From Zarea fungicola (Eukaryota; Ascomycota; Sordariomycetes; Hypocreales; Cordycipitaceae), in NCBI GenBank assembly GCA_900169235.1, contig FWCC01000129.1:1-64000 (forward strand): a stretch of 64,000 bases of DNA. Reading direction: 5' to 3'. Numbering within the stretch: the stretch's first letter is position 1; each line of letters starts with the position of its first letter. Of the stretch, positions 22,752-31,511 are shown piece by piece. The translations under genes and the position numbers were made by a program. The notes beneath the pieces were generated by a model, which ran no database searches, was not told the origin of the DNA, and saw only the letters and a program-made list of their open reading frames with translations.

Positions 22752-25197
22752 CCTTGGACACTCAGGCATAAATTTACTCACCGTATAATGTTACTATGAC
22801 ATGGTCGCGGGGGCACCCAACATCTTTGGATAGCGACGAGGTGGCATTGAACCACGCGCCGTGGCGCCCTCCCGTCGGGACTTGGTTGTCTGCGGCATTG
22901 GTCGTGTTCACGGGAAGATGTACATAAAAGAGAAGAGAGAAAAAAAGATACTTGCTGCAACCATGTCGTTTACTCATGTGCCGAGAATTGATACTGTTGC
23001 CTTAGCAATTATGTCGAATGCGGTTCTCCCTACCGACGCAAGTAGCGGACAAAAGCTGCCTATAGATTTTCAAGCCAATGCTTTTCAGCTTGTACACGAC
23101 ACCAATCATGCGACGTCAGGGAGGAGTGCTATGACGCAGACCTGCAGGCAAGATCAAGCGAGCTGCTAGGGGTGCGAATAATCGTTGTAAGCCACGGGGA
23201 GTCCGTGGGCTCTCTAGGGCAGCCGACTAGTTATACGGCTTTCGGCACACCAAAAATCGGGAAGCAAGCCAGGTTGCAGTAGCTAACTAGATAGCAGGTT
23301 GTCCTCCACACCTCCATCATCACCTAGTACAGTGAAAGATTGGCACCTCTGCGCGGCATCAAGGCTTGATTTTCGCGCGCCACTTTGCAACAGCTTTGCC
23401 CATGCGCTGGCACGTCGCCGACAGAGCTGGGCTTCTGCGTTCTCCTTAGAAGGGAGGGGGGTAGGTGGATGCGAAACATGAAAAAGGAAACGCGAAGCAG
23501 TATGTGAATGAGGTTGATGCGGGTGGTGTGACTGCGTGAAAAGGGTCAAGCGCTTAGAAGACAAACCTCAGGATGCGCCTTGGCCAGGAACACGGGACTA
23601 GGACAAGCTGAGTCGCTAATATAAAACCCATGAGAGTATGGGACAAGCAATCATAGGCAGCCAGGGCAGGCAGTCTTTTGAGAGAACCCCGGGTAGGATG
23701 GCTGAAAGTGGAATTAAGGTCCCAATGGGTCTTCACCCCCTGCTACGCAGAACGCTTTCTACCCGTGCGGATATAGCAAACGGGATGGAGAGCCGCAGAA
23801 AACGGACAGCTGGATGCTACTAAGCTGGATCTGGCCGATGGCACTTGGGTTGACCAGGGTGAATCTTGCGAGGCAGACTGCCTTGAACAGGTTGCTGCTT
23901 CTGTGTAAAGGAAGAGCCTCATGCAACATCCATAATATTGAGTCAACCTACACCGTAAATTCCCAAGGGGGAGGGTGCCCTGCATTGGCGCACGCCACAA
24001 GAGGCAACGATGGGCCAATGCCAAAGCGTGTGGTAGTTCGTGTTGTCAGAGATGCAACTCGAGAAACCGCTTTTGCCCAGTAGAAAGCATAAAAAAGAAC
24101 AAGATTCCGACCCCACAAGCAGGCCAGTCTGAAGCCACACAACAGGCATGTATGGGGAAATCTTTGTTCTAGACTTGTTTAGACCCGGGAGAAGTCGAGT
24201 TGGGTGGTGCACGAGATGGTGGCTCCATGCCCGACACAAATGTGGAAGCTTGTCTACCCGTCATCAAAGGCGCCCCGTACTTCCGCCTGGTCCCTGGCAT
24301 GCACTAAAAAAAGCCATCACCTCCCCCAACCGCTTACAGGTTACTAGAAACGTACAACTGCAGGGGGTGGAGAGGAGGTTCTTGGAGGCGAAGATCCCTG
24401 TCAACGACACAGCTGCGCGCGTGCGGTTGAGTGTGGCCTTGAGACAGAGTTCACCCGTAGGCCTACTTCCCGCTCTTTAGTCTTGTATTTGCAAGTCCTA
24501 GAATGGCGCCCTAGACCATTTTCCCCAAGCCAGCATCTGCATGATTGGACAATACCGGTTTCAGCTGGTTTGTTCCGGTGCCCTCTGCGCGCCGCTACCA
24601 CTCGTCTGCCTGGTGTTTTTCGACATCAGACAACTTCACTTTTGTCGGGATTTCCTCCGTGGCGGAGTATTGCAAGGGACATCAGGGACTCTTCCAGGAT
24701 GTCTCACACACACACTCGTTCAATCGTCCTAGCTCGTTTCGGTCAGAAGCAAAGGCTTACCTCTCTGCACACGACGGGGGTGCACACCTAATCTCTGAAT
24801 GACAGCTTGCCGTAGGACTCTCAACATTTTTGTGGACTTCGATGCGTATGTTTGTCTTTATCGAGCTAGAGACTGCCAGGGAGTCGTCGGCGTCTACCTT
24901 GAGTATTTCAGTCCTGTGGCTGAATGGCATGACGCCTTTATTACCTCGCAGCCTCGTGGCAAAGAGTCCTGACTCCCTCAGCCTTGCGATGGGTGCCCTT
25001 TTCTTTAAAAGTGCCCAGGATATCTTCTTAAATCGCTTGGCCCCCCCTTCTCTCTCTCTGCCCCTTGAGAAAGAGAGATGTTTGTTCCCGCCAATGGTTT
25101 TTTATCCATTGTGCGGTCATGTATGGTATTATAACAATTGCCACTCTTGCTTTAATTGCAAGCCTCTTTGTGCCAATCTTCTACTCCCCAGGTTACC
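22752..25197. other. Intergenic region before the HET gene
   Basis: About 2.4 kb without a supported gene. It contains a compact inverted repeat at 23190-23211 (AGCCACGG, loop GGAGT, CCGTGGGCT, one bulged base). A CCCCAGGTTACC tract just before 25198 could be an intron acceptor in the HET gene's 5' leader. Confidence 0.4.
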
Positions 25198-27855
25198 ATG
25201 AAACTAGTATTTGCCCACACGGGTCAAGTCGTCGAGTTGGCAGATACTGGACTGCCGCCCTACGCAATCTTTTCACACACGCACGACAGTGTCGACCAAA
25301 ACCTCCCACATCCCAACATCATTTCTACTGTTGGCCCTCACCATGATGTTGGTGATACGCCTTCTCCACATCACTCCTCCTCCCCCTCCTCCTACACCAA
25401 CGCAACTTTGTCTGCGGCTGAGCGCCAGCAGGCCCCCCACACACCACTCTCTGCTCGCCAGCTTGACCAACTATTCCGGCGCGCTCTCCAAAGCGGTGTC
25501 GAGTACATCTGGATCGACTCACTGTGCATCGACAGGACATCGACGGCAGACCTTGACGATGCAGTCAACGGCTCCCGGCGCAGGCTGCGCAACTCCACCA
25601 TCTGCATCGCCTACCTCCACGACCTGCCAGCCGAAGCGCCGCTTGACAATGACTCTCTCTGGGGCCGTTGCCGCTACTGGAAGAGAGCCTGGACGTTGCA
25701 GGAGCTGATCCTATCGCCCCGTGTAGAGTTTTACGATCGTGAATGGAACCACCGAGGCACCAAAAACTCACCCAAGGTTGCCGCCATGCTCTCTGGCATC
25801 ACAAGCATCCCGCCCAGTGTCCTGCTCGACAGCAAGACCCTGTCCGACATTGCACTCGCCGTGCGTATCTCTTGGTCTGTAGGCCGCGTCGCAGGCCGAG
25901 AAGAAGATACGGCCTACGCTCTCGTTGCCATCACGGGAGCAACCCTGCCGGTTCGATACGGTGAGGGTGCGGAGCGAGCATTTTTACGCCTTCAAGAAGA
26001 GCTCCTCCGTGACACTCGTGATGGTTCCCTTCTAGCCTGGCGCAGCGCACACGATGGCGAGGTCCGTGGGTTGCTTGCGCGATCCCCTACTGAGTTTGGC
26101 CACTTTGCACCAGTGTCTGGCAAGGAGCTGCAACGACCTTGGGTCTTCAATGGCAAAGTGCGTTTCAGCAGTAAGGGCATTGAGCTACAATCGCGCGTCT
26201 GCAAGGGACCGGGCTGTCTGCTCATCTCCATTGGACAAAAACGCCAGGATCTCGGTACCGATAACAGCATTGCCATCTGCTTCCGCGAATGGAACGGTGT
26301 CTATGTCCGGGTCGCACCTGCTGCTCAAGTCTCTGCCTCTGTGATGCGCAGCTGGCGCACCATTGACGTGGCGCGAGACGTGGACAACAGTGACTCACAG
26401 TCTCTCCGCAGCCTCTTCAACAGCATGCCCTGCCGTCTGGAGATGGCTAAACGCGGTGGCTATGACGAATCCTGGCGACAGGGCCACATGCCTCGCGTCG
26501 TGCAAGACCATGAGGAACGCTCTGCACTGGAGCACGAAGACCAAGACGCGGATGTGAAAATGGAAGACGACGAAGCGCTACTGCCTCTTTCCCCTCAGAT
26601 CAGCTACACGCCATCCAATGCATCCGACGGCAGCTTTGTCAACATCGCTTCCATAGGTAGCTGGCAGCCCCGCAGCGAGCAACACCCAGGACAACACTCA
26701 CAGTCCCCTGAAGACGAGCTGCTCCCCTGCGACCTTGACCGACACGACGCCCTGTTTTCCCCAGAAAGCGACATGGGAAGCCTGACTTCCAACAGCGCCA
26801 GCGCCAGCGCCAGCTTTAGCGGCTCTGAATGGGAGGACAACGATGACCGCAGCGAGGTTTGCCCATCCAACGATGAGTATTATGAATACGACGACTACGA
26901 AGAAGGTGGGCAGGAAGGCGAAGACATTGATGCCATTGCTACGGAAACTCACAGCACCACCACCATTGCCGCCGATAAGGAAGCCAGTAACGGCCTCGAC
27001 AGCCTCATCTTACAGTCTTCACTCCGCGAGGAGATACTCAAAACCTCATATGAGCGTGTTTGTGCATGGATCCCAACCGTGAACTACATCGCACCACCAG
27101 AGGACCGACTCCCCCCCCAAAGCCGCATCAACACTACAAGTTGGTTCACCCAGCCAGAGTGCCTTGCAGCCCTGGACTGCAGTCCATCAGCCCCCAAAAC
27201 ACAGCAAGTCACAGTCTTCCGCCCTGATGGCTATTTCCACCTCTGCTGTCCCTTTTACGCTGCCGACCCACACACGTATCGGTCCTGCCTCCTGGAGGGC
27301 AAGGACCTATACAGCATTGCGGCCGTCTTTCGTCACATTCGTCGGGATCATATGCAGAAGCCATACTGCGCACTTTGCTACCAAGATTTTGACAAGTATG
27401 AAGACAGGGATGCTCACATGATGCAGCTGAGATGTAAAGTAGTCGACCATGCGCCATCCAAGGGTGATGCATCAAGAAAGGGTGTTACCGACGCGGAGGC
27501 TGACCGTCTAGAGGAGACGGACACTCAGTCCCGCGACGAGAGTGAAGCGCAGCGATGGTGGAACATATTCTCGGCTCTCTTCCCGGCTATCCAGGCCAAG
27601 AAGAAGCGGGAGTCTGCCAGCGGTCGGGGGTGTGGTCCGTATCTGAGGAACGGACCTGGCTTTGCCGTGTCTCTGGTGCATGACTTTTGGGCTACACACC
27701 GGAAAGAGTGCGTATCAGACGCACTGGAGGCCTGTGGACATGACTTGGGCGAAGTCAACGACCGAGAGGGCCTCTCTGCTCTTTACAAATCAACGCTCAA
27801 GGAGCTTGTCATCAAGATTTTCCATGAACATTACGTGGAAGGAAGAGCGACTTGA
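25198..27855 (+). CDS. HET-domain protein fused to CPFY double zinc-finger module
   Basis: 885-residue protein, apparently intronless. Residues about 1-270 form a HET (heterokaryon incompatibility) domain: YAIFSHTHDS, YIWIDSLCIDR, YWKRAWTLQELILSPRVEFY and LPVRYGEGAERAFLRLQEEL. A 350-residue Ser/Asp/Glu-rich linker follows. The C-terminus (from about residue 683) has CPFY-x8-C, then H-x4-H, then C-x2-C...H-x5-C, a pattern able to bind two zinc ions, and then a conserved region around RWWNIFSALF. The same module occurs in the two following genes. HET proteins usually mediate non-self recognition and cell death; the zinc module might act as sensor or nucleic-acid binder, but that is inference. 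The start at 25198 is the first ATG before the HET domain. Confidence 0.85.
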   Translation: MKLVFAHTGQVVELADTGLPPYAIFSHTHDSVDQNLPHPNIISTVGPHHDVGDTPSPHHSSSPSSYTNATLSAAERQQAPHTPLSARQLDQLFRRALQSGVEYIWIDSLCIDRTSTADLDDAVNGSRRRLRNSTICIAYLHDLPAEAPLDNDSLWGRCRYWKRAWTLQELILSPRVEFYDREWNHRGTKNSPKVAAMLSGITSIPPSVLLDSKTLSDIALAVRISWSVGRVAGREEDTAYALVAITGATLPVRYGEGAERAFLRLQEELLRDTRDGSLLAWRSAHDGEVRGLLARSPTEFGHFAPVSGKELQRPWVFNGKVRFSSKGIELQSRVCKGPGCLLISIGQKRQDLGTDNSIAICFREWNGVYVRVAPAAQVSASVMRSWRTIDVARDVDNSDSQSLRSLFNSMPCRLEMAKRGGYDESWRQGHMPRVVQDHEERSALEHEDQDADVKMEDDEALLPLSPQISYTPSNASDGSFVNIASIGSWQPRSEQHPGQHSQSPEDELLPCDLDRHDALFSPESDMGSLTSNSASASASFSGSEWEDNDDRSEVCPSNDEYYEYDDYEEGGQEGEDIDAIATETHSTTTIAADKEASNGLDSLILQSSLREEILKTSYERVCAWIPTVNYIAPPEDRLPPQSRINTTSWFTQPECLAALDCSPSAPKTQQVTVFRPDGYFHLCCPFYAADPHTYRSCLLEGKDLYSIAAVFRHIRRDHMQKPYCALCYQDFDKYEDRDAHMMQLRCKVVDHAPSKGDASRKGVTDAEADRLEETDTQSRDESEAQRWWNIFSALFPAIQAKKKRESASGRGCGPYLRNGPGFAVSLVHDFWATHRKECVSDALEACGHDLGEVNDREGLSALYKSTLKELVIKIFHEHYVEGRAT

Positions 27856-28397
27856 TTTTATTGGCCAAATCTCACGGTTGAGAATTATTTGTGTCTGTTT
27901 TTCGCTATTCTTCTTCTCCCCTTCGCCCGCCTTTCCTCACTTCTCATCGATTGCTCTTTCTCACTTCTCTTTTGCCGTACCTCCACTTCATTTTGTTCTT
28001 GGTTCGTCTTGTATGATTTCTCCTTTCTATTCCCATTGGCCCCCTGTCTATATACTCTCGTCACAAATTTTGTATGATTTCGCAGGCATTGCTCTCGCAC
28101 CAACCTTCCTGGCCTTCCTACACAGCGGAAAGCCCATGATATATATGGCTCACTTTAAGATTTCTCCATTTTCTCTCTTGTAGCAGAGAGATTTAATACA
28201 GTACTGGTAGACTTACTTCATTCGGGTGGTTTTTTTTTTTTTGCCTTGTCAAATATGGATGTTTCTGCATCACAAAGTGGAAAACGTATGGAGTTTTTTA
28301 TTTAGTATATAAGTATTTAACGTATATAGAAAAAAAAGGAAATAAAATGACATATTTCTGAACTGGGTCTAAAGCAGGCTTCAAACTAAAAACAATC

Positions 28398-28461
28398 CTG
28401 TAACTGTAACTGTAACTGTAACTGTAACTGTAACTGTAACTGTAACTGTAGCTGTAACTGT
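28398..28461. repeat. Hexamer microsatellite (CTGTAA)n
   Basis: Ten to eleven copies of CTGTAA with a single variant copy (GTAGCTG) near the right end. Confidence 0.95.
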
Positions 28462-29383
28462 CTCGACAACAAAGGAAAGCCTAGGTAGGTAGAGTGGATG
28501 TTGAACGTCGTGCGCCTTGTATCAAAAACAAAAGAAAAGCGAAGAGATGTGAAAAAGAGAAGTGAAAGCAAAGGAAGCAATGAAGGATAATACCTTCAGA
28601 AAAAAAACAAGAATATATATATGTATGTATCGTGTGTGCCGTGAGGCGGTCGTGGGACGCTGAAGAACAACTGGGGGAAAGATAGTGGTGTTGTAGCAGT
28701 GTTGGTACCAAATATATCACAAACTATGATGACAAAGGAGATATCCCACACCCTGAAAGAAAACCCTGAAAATCAAAATGATCAAAGCGATAAAGCAATA
28801 ACGCAAAAAATGGATAAAAATAAAACCCAAAACAAGGCGCACTTTTCTCTATCCATAAACAATGCTGTTCCAAACTGCGTGAGCTCGTTGCGATGCCCCT
28901 CTCCGTCTCGCACTCGCAAGTAATAACGTATTGGCTTCAGCCCCAGAGATAAAAATATCAAATCATTAGCAGTGTAGTAATTACAAAGTAGCAGTCCGTC
29001 GCCACCGTCTCTCCAAAAGCCCGGTGCTGGGTTGAGTAGCGGACGCGAATCCATACACAAACAAAATGAACGTTTGAGAGCCGTCTCCACGTCCAACTAA
29101 ACAGACAACCACAGCAGGGATACTCGTCGTATTTGAGGACGTTCTGTGTACAACACACCGAAGGGTCAGACCATCGGGAAGAAATCAGGACAAAGGTGAT
29201 TAAAAGTTTAGGGGAAATGGCGTTGGAAAAATTGTGGGTTAGAGGAGACTGTTGGATAATACAACAGCAATGATAGGACCAGCCGCTAGGAGTAATAGTA
29301 GCAATAGGTGGATAAAGGAACTGGTGGATTGAAGGTGGGTAGGAAGTGAGTGAGAAGGTGAGCAGTTGCATGCGGAGAGTGGG

Positions 29384-29480
29384 TGAGATGAGGCGAGGAG
29401 TGAGATGAGGCGATGAGTGAGGTAAGGCGATGAGTGAGGTAAGGCGATGAGTTAGATACGGCGATGTGTGAGATGCGGAT
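29384..29480. repeat. 17-base minisatellite
   Basis: Five contiguous 17-base units of the type TGAGATGAGGCGATGAG (29384, 29401, 29418, 29435, 29452), followed by a decayed sixth. Units three and four are identical, which suggests recent duplication. Confidence 0.9.
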
Positions 29481-29672
29481 GAGAATGAAGATGAGAGGGG
29501 GTATATGATGAGGAATAAGAAAGGGCATGACATAGGCGTGAGAAAGTATGCTGCGCACTAGCTACCACAGGTAAGGCGTTAAATGTTGCCACTGAGGGCT
29601 TCACCTACCGCAGCATCTGTCATGCTTGCTGCGAGGCTCGCCTCGTGGAAATACCAAGCTAACTTGGTAGAT

Positions 29673-31511
29673 TTAATAGCCCTGTGGGGCAGGCGGTGGT
29701 GGCGGAGGAGCGGGTGGTCCCTGCTGGAAACTGCCCATAATGTCCATCATGTCACCCAAATCATCAACACCTTGTTGATTGATGAACTGACTCAAATCAT
29801 CATTGTTGATGGTGTTGAGTGTCAACATTCCAGGAGCCACCGTATTCAGTATAGCAGCGTCGGCAGCAGCGTTTGGTACCTGGCCGAAGGCTTGAACCGG
29901 TGGCTGAGCCTGACCCTGTTCGGCATATTGACGCCTGTATCTAGGTGCCTGCTGCTGGCCCTGAGGGGTAAACTGCGAACAGTAAATGTTATGAATGTGA
30001 TGGACAAGAGCCTGCATTGTGAGGTAGTCAGCCTGGATGTTGGAACCCTGGAGCAATGCGGGCATCGCCTGCATGACATCATCTCGGCTGCGGGCGAGAA
30101 GCTGGGGAATCTCTCCAAGCTCAGTTTCAACGTATGGTGACAGCGGTCGCGTATGGCCCCTGAAGAGAAGGTCCCACAGGCGATACCATTTCTGAGCATC
30201 GCTGGCTTGTTGGCCAAACTCGAGATCATTCATGCTATTGACCTCACTCTGTAAAAGATGCTCAGGCTCGGGGACATAGTCACAGCGTTGGTGAGCAAAA
30301 TCGCCTCTAATATGGGCCGACCAACCAGCCTCATTGTCGCTCTTCCAAGTCTTCCAGCAAAACTGGCAGTGGAAAAAGTTTCCAGGTTGGCCGAGGGAGT
30401 GGCAGCGCAATATATGCTGCTTGACATCAGAATATCTTTTCAAGTCATACTTGCGGAAGCAGCGAAAGTGGCGAACGGGATCAAACTTGTAAAAGGGACA
30501 GGCAAGAAAACGCGTAGTGACGACCGCGAGGCCATCATAATTCTCGTTGTTATTGTTGTTATCATCATTGTTGCCATCACCCTCGCCATCGCCATCGCCA
30601 TCGTCAGCATTATCATCGCCGACGCCATTAGTATTGCGGCCAGGGCCAGCTCGGCCACCGGCTCGGCCTCCACGAGGCCGAACCACGCCAGCGCCAGTGC
30701 GACGTCCACCACGACCACCACCTCTGCCGCGGCGAGGAGCGCCGGCACCATTAGGAGGGCCTGGTGTTGCTGGGGCATGGACCCAAAAAGACAAGCCGGC
30801 CTTTGAGATGGCAACAACGAGGATTCCAAATTTGTAGTCAATCTGGAAGCCGAAGTTGATACCCGGGTCATCGGGCGCATTTTCGTGTGTTTTTAATTCG
30901 GGATCGTCGAGAAGAGTTTTCAGATGCTGTAGAATCCTGTTGGTAAAATAGCGACTGTGTGCTGGTGCCTTTGTGTCTGGGTTGTACGCAAAGTCCGAGA
31001 CAGTCGCAAAGTCGGGTCCATGAGAAGTGACTGAGGCACCCTTTAGTGCGTCACTGCTAGCGTCGACATGTTGGAAACCGTCGTTCGAGACATGGACCGC
31101 GGCGGAACGAATCGACTCGAGACCATTATCGGTGGTGACAAGCTTATGATTGCCGGTAGCAGTTAAAATGTAGTGAGAGGTATCCTTGCAAAATGGTTTG
31201 GCATTGTTTCCGGATGACGGGTAGCAAACTCGAAAGTTTTCCGAGGACGGGAGGTGACATGGGAGCAGGCAGTGGAACAGTTCCACAAAGTAACGTACAG
31301 CCGGCAACGTTCGAGACGCAGCCGACAGAGCGTAGTGCCACCAAGCAGCACGAATACCCATGGCTATGGGGGCATTCCTGAGGATGAAGTTGTTGAAGAA
31401 TGGTTTCAAAGGCAAGGCAAGAAAATCAGACAAGGTGCGGACTGAGGCAAGACGGGTGAAGAGGGAAAGGGCGGAGTTGAGCTGAGGGTTGGCGTCTATG
31501 TGACCGCGCAT
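29673..31511 (-). CDS. CPFY double zinc-finger protein with RGG-rich and acidic regions
   Basis: 612-residue protein of unknown function, second member of the local CPFY-module set. After a 260-residue N-terminal region without a known domain comes an Arg/Gly-rich stretch (PRRGRGGGRGGRRTGAG and repeats), typical of RGG RNA-binding tails, then an Asp/Asn-rich stretch. From about residue 337: CPFYKFDPVRHFRC, VKQHILRCH, then C-x2-C (CQFC) with H and C further on, matching the spacing in the HET fusion and in the gene at 34453. The conserved KWYRLWDLLF motif lies near residue 438. The C-terminus is Gln- and Pro-rich. No splice signals are needed. RNA or DNA binding is plausible from the RGG box plus zinc ligands, but unproven. 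Confidence 0.75.
   Translation of the reverse strand: MRGHIDANPQLNSALSLFTRLASVRTLSDFLALPLKPFFNNFILRNAPIAMGIRAAWWHYALSAASRTLPAVRYFVELFHCLLPCHLPSSENFRVCYPSSGNNAKPFCKDTSHYILTATGNHKLVTTDNGLESIRSAAVHVSNDGFQHVDASSDALKGASVTSHGPDFATVSDFAYNPDTKAPAHSRYFTNRILQHLKTLLDDPELKTHENAPDDPGINFGFQIDYKFGILVVAISKAGLSFWVHAPATPGPPNGAGAPRRGRGGGRGGRRTGAGVVRPRGGRAGGRAGPGRNTNGVGDDNADDGDGDGEGDGNNDDNNNNNENYDGLAVVTTRFLACPFYKFDPVRHFRCFRKYDLKRYSDVKQHILRCHSLGQPGNFFHCQFCWKTWKSDNEAGWSAHIRGDFAHQRCDYVPEPEHLLQSEVNSMNDLEFGQQASDAQKWYRLWDLLFRGHTRPLSPYVETELGEIPQLLARSRDDVMQAMPALLQGSNIQADYLTMQALVHHIHNIYCSQFTPQGQQQAPRYRRQYAEQGQAQPPVQAFGQVPNAAADAAILNTVAPGMLTLNTINNDDLSQFINQQGVDDLGDMMDIMGSFQQGPPAPPPPPPAPQGY

Larger units (their letters stand above)
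27856..29672. other. Convergent intergenic region with tandem repeats
   Basis: About 1.8 kb between the ends of the HET gene (+) and the RGG/CPFY gene (-). It is AT- and pyrimidine-rich, and holds a hexamer microsatellite (28398-28461) and a 17-base minisatellite (29384-29480). No coding sequence is supported. Confidence 0.55.

Noticed and set aside
23190..23211. Hairpin as a terminator or small RNA
   Set aside because: An isolated nine-base-pair stem in fungal intergenic DNA has no known role; no neighbouring gene uses it.
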